From Prostheceraeus crozeri (taxonomy: Eukaryota > Platyhelminthes > Polycladida > Euryleptidae): a stretch of 64,000 nucleotides of DNA. Location of the stretch: assembly GCA_907163375.1 (NCBI GenBank), contig CAJQUW010012634.1, positions 93,501-157,500 on the forward strand, written 5' to 3'. Position numbers and translations under genes: made by a program. This document shows, piece after piece, positions 24,498-33,564 of this stretch (positions are counted from its first letter, which is position 1; each line of letters opens with the position of its first letter). Below the pieces are notes generated by a model. The model saw only the letters and a program-made list of their open reading frames with translations, did no database searches and was not told the origin of the DNA.

Positions 24498-24941
24498 AGT
24501 AGTATAGGGTATAGGATTCGGCGCATCGCTTCGCTCAGCACCGAATCCCACACCTAGGTAGTTACAAAAAATGAAAAAAATACAAAAAAATAGGGACCCC
24601 CTGAAATTTATAAAAAACAGACAAAATAGTTACAAAAAATGAAAAAACAGTCAAAATAGTTACAAAAAATGAAAAAATACAAAAAATAGGAAAGTACCTT
24701 AAAGTATGACCCATGAACAAAAATATTCATTTAAAAATGGAAGATGAAAAAACAAAAGAACCATCAGCCCCCTTATATCCTTCATTATCATATGACATAA
24801 AACCTTCGGTTCCCAATGAAATGGATATAGCAAAACACAAAGATAGAGTCAGGTACATGAAAGATAAGGAAGCCCAATTATTACTTAAACTAGAACATTA
24901 TAATAAATTAAGAAAGAGATGGACCATAGCTAAGAATGTGA
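24498..24941 (+). repeat. Polinton left terminal inverted repeat
   Basis: 444 bp, pairing with 40110-40573. It contains an imperfect palindrome near the tip (TTCGGCGC...GCACCGAA), then AT-rich short tandem units built on GTTACAAAAAATGAAAAA, then the first part of the first gene. The tandem units differ in number and sequence between the two ends; the rest is nearly the same. Confidence 0.95.
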
Positions 24942-25336
24942 CACAAGGCGTTGGTATATGTTTAACAATTTCTTTAGGCGCTCTCACTATTGTCATTTCG
25001 TCTGGCGTTCTTACAATTCCTGTTGTCGCTACAGTTTTAACAGGCACAGGTGTCTTCACAACGTCACTTGCAACAGTGATAGATAAATCTTTAATGACTA
25101 AGAAACGAAAATCCTTAACTAAGAAACATGCACATGTCAAAGAAGTATATGATAAACTACATTACTACTTCCAGAGAGTGTGTGATGACAATGTTATTAC
25201 GTTAGATGAGATTGAAAAATTTGATCAAATAGCTAGAGAAGCAACTAAAATTCCTGTTAAATCTCAAGACAAAGTAAACAATGAAGCTTTTTTAGAAGAA
25301 ATAAGAACTTTATTAAAAACGTTAGAACATCAGTAA
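24737..25336 (+). CDS. Polinton membrane protein with PSAP and LYPxL motifs
   Basis: 199 residues from the second Met, chosen because TTTAAAAATG matches the start context of the other genes; an upstream Met at 24713 would add eight residues. Residues 9-17 read PSAPLYPSL, overlapping matches to the P(T/S)AP and LYPxnL late-domain consensuses that recruit TSG101 and ALIX in enveloped viruses. A charged coiled-coil-like stretch (about 32-66) precedes a long hydrophobic region (about 71-113, probably two membrane passes in hairpin form), followed by a second helical charged tail. The first part of the gene lies in the TIR and recurs at the right end. Function unknown; a membrane role is inferred. 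Confidence 0.75.
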   Translation: MEDEKTKEPSAPLYPSLSYDIKPSVPNEMDIAKHKDRVRYMKDKEAQLLLKLEHYNKLRKRWTIAKNVTQGVGICLTISLGALTIVISSGVLTIPVVATVLTGTGVFTTSLATVIDKSLMTKKRKSLTKKHAHVKEVYDKLHYYFQRVCDDNVITLDEIEKFDQIAREATKIPVKSQDKVNNEAFLEEIRTLLKTLEHQ

Positions 25337-25426
25337 AATTGTCTCTTCAAGTCTCAGCACCTTTGGTGCAGTGTTTTTGCTGCACTTCTATGCTACCACA
25401 AAATTCAAATATTATCTTATAAAATA

Positions 25427-25621
25427 ATGAACACAAATGAGGCAAAAATAAAACAACTAGACGAATTAATAAAACAGAAAAATATTATGAAGAAAAGACA
25501 TAGACAATATCGAATACTACAAGCTGGCGTTCAATCCGATATGTTAGAAAAAATACGCCTAACTGACCAAGTGAAAACTGATTTTGAAAAAACTATTGCA
25601 CCACTCAAAATTCTTGAGTAA
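25427..25621 (+). CDS. Small charged helical protein (Polinton)
   Basis: 64 residues, rich in Lys, Glu, Ile and Gln with a heptad-like pattern (KIKQLDELIKQKNIMKKRHR), so probably one coiled coil. The start AAAATAATG is AT-rich like its neighbours. It lies 90 bp after the membrane-protein gene, the gap holding a stem-loop. No family recognised. Confidence 0.45.
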   Translation: MNTNEAKIKQLDELIKQKNIMKKRHRQYRILQAGVQSDMLEKIRLTDQVKTDFEKTIAPLKILE

Positions 25622-25663
25622 GAACTTGCAGTTCATGATAAACGAATTGATATCGCGGATCCA

Positions 25664-26368
25664 GTGCAGAAAACCATCATGGATGATTATGGTTTGTTAG
25701 AAGCAAACATAGAAAAGAAATTACCCAAATCTATGCTCTTTGAACATTCTACTTTATTTATAGAGGGAAAAGGAGAAACTAGATTTTACTTAGGTGGAAA
25801 AGAATTATCTATAAATCCTAAAGAAAGTTTAATTTTTGCACCAGACAAAACAGCTTTCAGTTTAGACAGAAATTTCGCGGATTTATTAAGAGGAGCGAAG
25901 TTAGATAACTATCACCCCGATGATCTACTGAAATACAAAACTATGTTAGATAAGGTTGGAACTGTAAAAACTCTTAAGCGTTATACAACTTTGAATGACT
26001 TATTATTCAAAACGTCTAGTACCAGTAAAACAGGAACAAAGATACCAATACTAACAGCTGCTTCGCCAGCAAGAACTGGTTATTCAACACCGCCTGGTTA
26101 TTCAACACCAATGGCTGCTTCGCCAGCAAGAACTGGTTATTCAACACCGACTAGTTACCCAAAAACAGGAACAGGACTAAAAGTGACAACGGTTTTCCTC
26201 CCCGATGATCCACAAGAGTTAGTGAATAGATTACAGATTTTATTAGCTGCGAGAAATGAAGGGCATAACTCTAGCTTTAACGAAATACATGCAATCTTAA
26301 AAAGACTATTAGAAAAGAAAATTATAAGTGAAGAAGACTATCAAAATTTATCTAAATTATCTAGTTAA
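25664..26368 (+). CDS. Polinton protein of unknown function with STP-rich repeats
   Basis: 234 residues. The N-terminal half includes FIEGKGETRFYLGGKELSIN and NYHPDDLLKYKTMLDKVG, an arrangement like a widespread Polinton/adintovirus ORF that usually carries a GTPGLWELL-type motif. The middle has two copies of AASPARTGYSTP plus further GYSTP units, a flexible low-complexity linker. The C-terminus (DDPQELVNRLQILLAARNEG to the end) is a helical domain seen at the end of this ORF in other Polintons. The stop is three bases before the minor-capsid start. Role not known; expression as a virion component is plausible from its place among the structural genes. Confidence 0.6.
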   Translation: MQKTIMDDYGLLEANIEKKLPKSMLFEHSTLFIEGKGETRFYLGGKELSINPKESLIFAPDKTAFSLDRNFADLLRGAKLDNYHPDDLLKYKTMLDKVGTVKTLKRYTTLNDLLFKTSSTSKTGTKIPILTAASPARTGYSTPPGYSTPMAASPARTGYSTPTSYPKTGTGLKVTTVFLPDDPQELVNRLQILLAARNEGHNSSFNEIHAILKRLLEKKIISEEDYQNLSKLSS

Positions 26369-26370
26369 AA

Positions 26371-27159
26371 ATGTCTTCGGCAGAACTAGAAAAAATTAAT
26401 AAGCATTTAGAAAATTTAACCGAGATTTTAACCTCATCAAAATTTAGTACGACATTAAAATTTATAACAACTACTTCATCCCATACCTGTCATTTAGATC
26501 CTATTATTCACTTAGAACAAGACAAACATTATGAAGTAGCACTAACTAGTTTTTCAACATTTAACACTATACAAAATATTATCAAAGATGTAAATGACCG
26601 ATTTAAATATTCTAATGATCAAGGTAAAACTTGGAAAGAATTAACTTTTCTTCCTGGATCTTATGAAGTTGAATCGATTTCCAATGAAATAAAAAGACAT
26701 TTAGGCATTCAATTTAAAGACAAGAAACAATTACATTTCGCAGTTGAACCAGCAGTAAATAAATTTTCTCTTACTTTAGATGAAGATCATCAAGTAGATT
26801 TTAATATTGACAAATCTTTATCAAGACTCTTAGGATTTAAAAAGCAACTCTATACACAAGGTTTTCATATAAGTGAAAATATACCTAAAGTAACTGAAAT
26901 AAATTCAATCAACGTTCAATGTGATATTATAGAAGGTGGTTATGTTAATGGAAAGCTGTCAAATAATATCTTCAGTTATCCAGCATTTACAGTTCCGATT
27001 GGTTACAGTTTGAATGTAATCCCAAAATCATTAATATATTTCCCTGTTACAAGAAAAACAATTAATTCAATTACAATTAGAATAACAGATGAGAAAGGAA
27101 AGGAAATAAATTTTGGAGGCGAAGAAATTATGATAGATCTTTTGGTTCGGGAGGTATAA
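26371..27159 (+). CDS. Minor capsid (penton) protein, Polinton
   Basis: 262 residues, mostly beta-rich. The pattern YEVALTSFSTFNTIQNI, then FLPGSYEVESISNEIKRHLG, VDFNIDKSLSRLLGFKKQLY, NSINVQCDIIEGGYVNGK, and VIPKSLIYFPVTRKTINSIT ending in INFGGEEIMIDLLVRE is the characteristic order of the Polinton minor capsid protein: a single jelly roll that closes the fivefold vertices of the particle. It starts two bases after the preceding stop in the context GTTAAAAATG, and lies directly before the packaging ATPase, so capsid and packaging genes are clustered. Confidence 0.85.
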   Translation: MSSAELEKINKHLENLTEILTSSKFSTTLKFITTTSSHTCHLDPIIHLEQDKHYEVALTSFSTFNTIQNIIKDVNDRFKYSNDQGKTWKELTFLPGSYEVESISNEIKRHLGIQFKDKKQLHFAVEPAVNKFSLTLDEDHQVDFNIDKSLSRLLGFKKQLYTQGFHISENIPKVTEINSINVQCDIIEGGYVNGKLSNNIFSYPAFTVPIGYSLNVIPKSLIYFPVTRKTINSITIRITDEKGKEINFGGEEIMIDLLVREV

Positions 27160-27182
27160 TTAAAAAAAATATTGTCTTAAAA

Positions 27183-27959
27183 ATGAGTGAAAGCAGTTGT
27201 GAAAAATATCCACTAAACAAGAAAGTGAAATTCAATCATCATCATAACTTGTCAAATAAAGTTTTATCAGTTATTTGTGGAAGATCAGGTTGTGGAAAAA
27301 CATATCTATTATTTAAAATTCTCACGACACCCAAATTTTTGGATTATAACAATCTTATCATTTATACAACAACAGCAGAACAACCTATTTATCAATTTTT
27401 GAAACATGGTTTTGAAAATAATCTTACAAAATCAACTATAGCTTCACTGTTTGAAGAATATGAAAAATCGGAGTATGAAGAAGAAATAAGTTCGTGGTGT
27501 GAAGAAGCAGCGAAAAATAAACAACTAGTAGAACCCAATAAAAATAAACACATAACGATACAATTAATAGATGATAGTGGCAATATGCAAGATCCTAGTA
27601 AACTAAATAAAACGAAAAAACATTGTGTGGTGTTTGATGATTGTGTTAATGACAGAAATCAGGCAGTGCAGAGAAATTATTTTACAAGAGGTAGACACAA
27701 TAACTGTAGTGTTTTTTATTTAACACAAAGTATGTATTCGTTAGATGGAAGTGTTATTAGAAAGAATGCTAATATTTTTATGCTTTTCGAAATCAACCAA
27801 AGAAACCTAAGTGATTTGTTAAGAGACTTATGTATAAGAGATAAAGATGAATTTAAACAATCGTGTAACAATGCTTGGGCAAACGACTATGGTTTTATCA
27901 CAGTCAATATTGATAAAAAAGTACATGATAGAGTTATCGAACATTTGTTCTCTGACTAG
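27183..27959 (+). CDS. Packaging ATPase (A32/FtsK-HerA type), Polinton
   Basis: 258 residues. Walker A is GRSGCGKT (33-40) and Walker B is CVVFDD (148-153), followed by the FTRGRHNNCSVFYLTQS stretch typical of A32-like ATPases (GRH at 170-172, sensor-like TQS). The segment LDYNNLIIYTTTAEQPIYQF after the P-loop matches canonical Polinton ATPases. It should hydrolyse ATP to drive DNA into the capsid. Start context CTTAAAAATG. It converges tail to tail with the DNA polymerase gene four bases away. It is the more canonical of the two ATPases in this element. Confidence 0.9.
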   Translation: MSESSCEKYPLNKKVKFNHHHNLSNKVLSVICGRSGCGKTYLLFKILTTPKFLDYNNLIIYTTTAEQPIYQFLKHGFENNLTKSTIASLFEEYEKSEYEEEISSWCEEAAKNKQLVEPNKNKHITIQLIDDSGNMQDPSKLNKTKKHCVVFDDCVNDRNQAVQRNYFTRGRHNNCSVFYLTQSMYSLDGSVIRKNANIFMLFEINQRNLSDLLRDLCIRDKDEFKQSCNNAWANDYGFITVNIDKKVHDRVIEHLFSD

Positions 27960-27963
27960 TGTA

Positions 27964-30900
27964 TTATAATTCCTCTTCCCAGTCTTCACTATCATTGTAT
28001 TCAATTATATTACATTCTTTTTTTATTCGTTGAAATATTTCGTCTTGAACATCTTCTCCGCTATAGGGGAGCATAATACCATTTGCATTAGGCGCTTGAC
28101 GTTTGAGAATATTTATTTTACCAGTGAATCTTTTTTCTTCAGTGTTATTATTTTTATCAGGAATACTAATACCAGTTTCTAAAGATCTTTTCCATGGTTT
28201 ATTAACAATTGTTGTCAATGTTTCCCCATGGTATAATTTTAGAAAATCTTCTACTTTTACTTTAGTTTTTGTATAACCCTTAAATGTTTTCTTTTCACTA
28301 AGTCTCCCTTGTTCATCTACAGTAATACAATATTTTACTTTAGGTGCAATAAACATTGCAAAAATAATTCCCCCATTTCCATAATCATTTTTCCCTTGGC
28401 ATAATTCCCCGCCAACATATCCAGCCGCATCTAATTTATTGAAGAGTTCATTGGAAATGTATATACTATCGGTATCTGTATAATGAATGTATTTTTCTTT
28501 GAAACCATTAATTTCTAAAATAAAGTTGTTCATGATTCTTCTAGAGTGAGAAAGAATGAAAGAACCTAAGTGTGATGGCATGAATGACGTCTTCCCATCT
28601 TTTACAATATTAGTTTTGAGAAATTCATCATCTTCCATTTCTACTTTCGCTAAGAATTGTTCATCATTTAACTTTTCATAATCTTTTACTTCTTGAGTGA
28701 AATTTTTTCTCAATGTATTCTCATTCCATAATTGATATTTAGTGGTTATGTCTTTTTGTACGGTTTTTCCATATAGTGAATTCATTAATAATTTAATTAA
28801 CTCATCGCCTACAGTGTTTCCTACTATTTTATATTTTTTTCTAAAATTGAAGAGCTTTTCAATGTATTTGCGAAATGGTGAAACGTGATAATTTTCTTCA
28901 TAAATTATACCATCTGTAATAGATAATATTTTCCCGCCGCATCTAACAATTTCCTGTATGTCTACGGAAGTTAATACATCATAACACATTCCATTCCTAA
29001 ACCTTATTATTTCTTGATTGCAATTGTTTTCATTCTTTACCTTATCTTTCGCAGGAACTGGTTGAAAAAACATCTCATCAGGATAATGAAACACAACTGT
29101 GAATATTCCAGTTTTAGGACGAAATGATTGAGTGTTAAATTGATATAATACTGCTTGTTCTTCTTCTTGTCTAAATTTTCTAGCCTATTCAGCTTTAGGG
29201 TATTCTGAATGTTCATCATACATAGCTGATGGATATAAAGATGTTGCATCAAAAGCCATTAAGAATTCATTTCGTTGGTCGAGTAGTTTATGTTTAATTT
29301 CTTTACAGAGAGCATTCTTCTCTTGCAACTGATTATACTGCTTCATTAAATCTATTAAATTATTATTATGACCAGGAAAATATCGTTGTAATATTGGTAT
29401 CAAGATGTTACAAAATGGAGATTCGTAATGTCTTATATTTGCTGACACTCTTCCACCTTTAACAGATTTTCTAACATAGTTTCTAGTCCATAAATCAGTA
29501 TGCGAATGAATATTTATGTTGTCTTCTTGTACACTCTTCATCCAACCGTTAAATGTTAAAGCGGAGGATGTTAAATTAGTAGTTATATCTTCGCCAACTA
29601 ATTCTTTCATAACATTATTATACTTGTAGATACAAAATGCTAATGAAAGAACATCGTTAATTAAATACGGTTTCCACTCATGTTCTTTTTCTAGATAATT
29701 GTCATGTGTAATTTCGCCAATTTCATAATTTAATTTGCACATATTGCTAGGGATTTTAAAATTCTCGCACCATTTGGAAAGACTTGTTTTCACGTGTTGA
29801 TAGCTACATTTAATTACAATGGTTTGTAAAGGTTTGCTTGGTTTTATGTTACGTTTTGTAGAGTCACCTAGTTGCTTAGATCTAGAGGAACGTTGGATAT
29901 ACTTACTAACACTTTCAGTCGTATAAGGATTTTGTAAAGAAGCAGTGAGTATTCCTCGTGATGTTTTAAGCGGTGGTTTAGTTAATTTAAAATTAGATTT
30001 GAGTGGAAAATATGCATCGAATCCTGATGAATTATGTGCTATTAAAGTTACTTTCGAATGATTAAAAGAGCCAAGGTTTTTGAAAAATTGATGTATCGGA
30101 CATACGTCCTCTGGGTTTCCCCCGGACGGACATTCATTATGTTTCCTAATAAAGATTTTCACACAACGTTGAAGTTTGTTAAGTTCTTGCTCAGTTAAGG
30201 TATTATAGTCACTTATCTGTTTCTTAAGTTCTTTAATCTCATGTTCATCCTTGCTCCTTTTTATTTTAATCATATCGCGTAGCAATCGTGCGTCTATTTC
30301 TTCCAATCTTTGCTTCGGTAAGCAGCACATGAATTTATTGAAATTGATAGTACCTAAAGCATAAGGAATAGGATGAGCTGTTGCACAACGAGGATCTGGA
30401 TAAGTTTCGAGATCCCATATATATGTTGAACCATAGTCAATTGGTTTCTTTGTTATGGTCTTATACGGAAGTGTTGTTAGATTTTCATCAGTGACAGTTT
30501 TATATATTGGTTTGAAATTATTTTCAATTTCTCTAATAGCTTCTGCTTTATGGAATTTATTGATTAAACAATAATGACCTATTGATGAACCTTCGTGAAA
30601 ATAATTGTAATAAACATAACTATAAGGTGTTGTAATACCTCTGGGATTTAAATGACGATTAGTAGCACTATAATACTGTACACATTCTCCAAAGTATTTA
30701 TTGAATTGGGAAAATTTACAGTTTGCCATTACTCCTGTTCTAGATGTAGCTTTCTCTTTATATAAAAAGTCATTAAACATCTCAAACATAATGTTAGCTT
30801 GTTCTTGATTGAAACCACGTAAGGCGATGTAACATTTTATAAAGCAGAAATCCTCAGAAGGAATGTAACAATATTGTCCAATGTATTCTTTGATTCTATA

Positions 30901-31371
30901 TTTCATATTAATACCAGCGCCTCTATGTGATCTTTGCACGAGTTTCATACCAAAATCTTCGTATTTGATACTACCTGTAAAAATCCATTCACTAGCATCG
31001 GATTTCTCTTCTAGATTAAGAAACCATGTTTCAAATGAATTTTTATTATAAAACGTAGCGTAAAAGTTTTCTATTGTGGTTCCATCTTCTTTGTTTATTA
31101 CACCCAAAAAATTTAAAACTTTCCCATTCCGCAAAAAGTCGCGTATATCCTTTACTACATGAGTAAAAAGTTCATTTTCATACGTGATAACGTTCGGATT
31201 AAACAGGTTCAATAGATCATCCCCAAGTCTATCGTCAGAGAATATATCGGGAATTGGTGCGCGCTTACTACGTTTACGCCTACGTTCAATTTGCGCATCA
31301 AACTCATCAATTTGTTTCTTTATTAACTCGTCAAGCGTATGCGTTGATTTGTTACTCATTTTACAATTCAT
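27964..31371 (-). pseudogene. Protein-primed family B DNA polymerase region, Polinton (broken)
   Basis: The region encodes pPolB. In order there are: an N-terminal extension of about 310 residues with the Polinton-type GHYCLI segment, exonuclease motif I (YIWDLETYPDP), motif II (LIAHNSSGFDAY), palm motif A (DATSLYPS), motif B (KLLMNSLYGK), motif C (YTDTDS) and the KTFKGYTK segment near the C-terminus. These are the polymerase and proofreading centres of the enzyme that copies the element from its protein-capped ends. The coding region is broken, by about one break. The start context, TTTTAAAAATATG, resembles the other genes. Confidence 0.9.
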
Positions 31372-31400
31372 ATTTTTAAAAGAAAAAATTATGTTTTTAA

Positions 31401-31700
31401 TTACATATACACAGGAATATTTAGTTGATGTAATGTTTCCAAATCGTAAACTGTTAATCGCTCTTTATTAACCAACCACCATAAATTATTGTATGCTAAA
31501 AATACTCTGAAACTTCGTAGACACAGTGGAAAGTCTTTTGTTTTAGCGTAACTTCTTATACCATGTTTTATTTTATAATCTTGAACTAATTGCATATATT
31601 TACGATGATATTGACTTTTAACTGATTGTTTTGAATTTACAGGGTTTGTAGGATGACGATAATCTTTTATAACTGGCACGTGTTCTATTTTGTACTCCAT
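31401..31700 (-). CDS. Unknown 99-residue Polinton protein
   Basis: Basic, Tyr- and Leu-rich, without recognisable domain. It includes KYMQLVQDYKIKHGIRSYAK and FRVFLAYNNLWWLVNKERL, which looks helical. The start follows a T-rich/A-rich run (CTTTTTAAAATATG) like its neighbours. It lies between the polymerase and the second ATPase in one minus-strand block, with gaps of about 20-30 bp, suggesting co-regulation. Confidence 0.55.
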   Translation of the reverse strand: MEYKIEHVPVIKDYRHPTNPVNSKQSVKSQYHRKYMQLVQDYKIKHGIRSYAKTKDFPLCLRSFRVFLAYNNLWWLVNKERLTVYDLETLHQLNIPVYM

Positions 31701-31720
31701 ATTTTAAAAAGAAAAAAAAT

Positions 31721-32941
31721 TTACATATTATTTAACTCATTTAATATTGGTTTTATGTCACTCAATGTACTTTTAGCATCATTGACTAGAGGATGTACAT
31801 TTTTTAGTACATCGCGAAAATCATTAATGCCTGTTCTAATAACGTCTAGTGCATCTCTATTCTCAAGTCGTTCGGGGGTTTTAATTTTTAACATATTATT
31901 TAAATAATGATCGAAATAGAAATAAAATGTCTCTGGTATGATTGTTAGTGGTTCGAGTGATTCGTTTTCTAGAAAAATTGTTATTTCTTCTATATTATGT
32001 GGCGATAAGTTCTTAGCACTTGCATAGAGACTAATGTCAAAATCTGATGCATTACTATAAAAATCATGCTCAGTATCCAATAGTATATTTAGATCTTTAT
32101 CATATACTTGTAGTTGGTTCATAATAGTATCAACCCGTATTATACCGTACTTAACATGTACATATTTAGCTAAGGGTAAAGTTAGTTTATAATTTCTCTT
32201 GATATCCTCAAAGAATGCTGCATTATTTTGAGTAGTTGTATAAAAGGTTTCCACATTTTCTCTAATCTTATTATCCACGTCACAGGCTTTATGAGCTAAT
32301 ACTACAATTTGTATATGATGGTGACGTCCTTTTGTAAATATTTCTGATATGTTCTTTTGCTTCACTAAACTAGCTACATCATCTAACACTAGTAAAGACT
32401 TTTGCTCGTATGTTCCAGCAAAAGTACTCATATCTTCTAACATACATAAATCTTTTTCACCGTAAACATTTGAGTATCCTTGCCATTCATCTGCCTGTAG
32501 ACAAAACACATGTACATTTGTTTCATTAGGAAAATGTTGATTTATATATCTTCTAAGAAACGTAGTCTTTCCGCTCGCTGTCTTACCATACACAACAAAA
32601 TGTAAGTTCTCTTGTTCAGTGCGTCCTTTAGGTTTGTCATTGTTATTGTCATGGGTAACTGGTCTCCAACCTTTAAAGTTTTTGGTTTGACTTTTATAAA
32701 ATGCAACTTTCGTTTGTTCTGCTGTTTGTAAGAACCCTAACCAGTTTATGAAACAATAAATAAGATAGATAAGAACACATAGAATAATAATTTTCACACA
32801 ATGAAATTTCAGAAACCCAAAGAGTCTTCCTAGATCTGAATTTTCTGAAAACATAGATTGCGAATCATTATTTTGTTCACGTTGATTGACGGGCATGGGA
32901 GGCCGATTGGGAATTTCGGAATACGATTTTTCATAATTCAT
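31721..32941 (-). CDS. Second, membrane-anchored A32-like ATPase, Polinton
   Basis: 406 residues. A short polar N-terminus is followed by one strong membrane segment (about 49-70, VKIIILCVLIYLIYCFINWL), then a P-loop ATPase with Walker A GKTASGKT (119-126), Walker B LLVLDD (183-188), and IFTKGRHHHIQIVVLAHKA, which is the GRHH segment of A32-class packaging ATPases. A C-terminal region of about 110 residues is helical. It differs widely from the ATPase at 27183-27959, so it is not a recent duplicate. It may act at a membrane, for example in genome or particle transfer. That role is inference. Confidence 0.8.
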   Translation of the reverse strand: MNYEKSYSEIPNRPPMPVNQREQNNDSQSMFSENSDLGRLFGFLKFHCVKIIILCVLIYLIYCFINWLGFLQTAEQTKVAFYKSQTKNFKGWRPVTHDNNNDKPKGRTEQENLHFVVYGKTASGKTTFLRRYINQHFPNETNVHVFCLQADEWQGYSNVYGEKDLCMLEDMSTFAGTYEQKSLLVLDDVASLVKQKNISEIFTKGRHHHIQIVVLAHKACDVDNKIRENVETFYTTTQNNAAFFEDIKRNYKLTLPLAKYVHVKYGIIRVDTIMNQLQVYDKDLNILLDTEHDFYSNASDFDISLYASAKNLSPHNIEEITIFLENESLEPLTIIPETFYFYFDHYLNNMLKIKTPERLENRDALDVIRTGINDFRDVLKNVHPLVNDAKSTLSDIKPILNELNNM

Positions 32942-32985
32942 TTTTTGATTTTTTATATGAAAATTTGTCTAAAACTCTCTTCACT

Positions 32986-33150
32986 AGTCCGACACTCTCT
33001 TGAGCAACTGTAATAGTCCGGTGCTCTCTTGAGTGTTTGACCTCTGTAGGACTTCCGGACTACTACGGACTATTGAGTCCGGGGCTCAAATGAAGAAAAA
33101 CACTCAAAAGAGCACCGGACTATTACGGAAGCTCAAGAGAGTGTCGGACT
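32986..33150. repeat. Long inverted repeat (hairpin) between Polinton genes
   Basis: The 20-bp arms at 32986-33005 and 33131-33150 (AGTCCGACACTCTCTTGAGC and complement) are perfect, and pairing continues inward (33016-33038 with 33098-33120, one mismatch). The loop region contains more CGGACTA/TAGTCCG words. It lies between the start of the membrane ATPase gene and the end of the zinc-finger gene, so it could be a transcript end signal, a replication or a packaging site. Confidence 0.85.
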
Positions 33151-33169
33151 ACTACGGATAAAAAATTAA

Positions 33170-33541
33170 TTAAATCATGCAAATTGCTGCATGTCGGGAG
33201 AAGTTTCTCTCCAACAGAACTTTATTGCACTTGTTACATCTCACTTGTGTTTTTAAACATTCTTTACATCGGTATTTACTATCATAAAATTCTGTTTTGA
33301 GCTTAACTATTTGACAATTAGTGCATTTTCGTGTACTAATAGCACATGAATTAGAATGATTCAAGAAACCTTGACTAGTAAAAAACTTATTACAATTCAA
33401 ACATTGTCTATCTTTTACTTTTGGTTGTGATGGTGATTGACATGTTTTTTGGTGACGCATAAAGTTCTTAGATGTTACACTTTTTCCACAATCACTACAT
33501 GTTCTCATATGTTTATTTAATGATGAATTGTTGGTTAACAT
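33170..33541 (-). CDS. Zinc-finger protein, Polinton
   Basis: 123 residues from the Met at 33541, chosen since GTTAAAAATATG matches the element's start context; an in-frame Met at 33595 would overlap the divergent gene. Four cysteine modules follow: CSDCGKSVTSKNFMRHQKTC, CLNCNKFFTSQGFLNHSNSC, a CTNC...CKEC pair and CNKCNKVLLERNFSRHAAIC. Three are C2HC-type (C-x2-C-x11-H-x4-C) and one is C4. It is probably a nucleic-acid-binding protein, perhaps a transcription regulator of the element; no closer assignment is possible. It is transcribed divergently from the fibre-like gene. Confidence 0.7.
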   Translation of the reverse strand: MLTNNSSLNKHMRTCSDCGKSVTSKNFMRHQKTCQSPSQPKVKDRQCLNCNKFFTSQGFLNHSNSCAISTRKCTNCQIVKLKTEFYDSKYRCKECLKTQVRCNKCNKVLLERNFSRHAAICMI

Positions 33542-33564
33542 ATTTTTAACAGAAAAAAATGATG
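33536..33564. promoter_or_regulatory. Divergent start region with mirrored ATGTTAAC
   Basis: The start codons of the minus-strand zinc-finger gene (33541) and plus-strand fibre-like gene (33559) are 17 bp apart. The short A/T-only gap is flanked by inverted ATGTTAAC words, each holding a start codon, so both proteins begin (M)MLTN. Any promoter must lie in this gap or within the coding regions. Confidence 0.5.
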
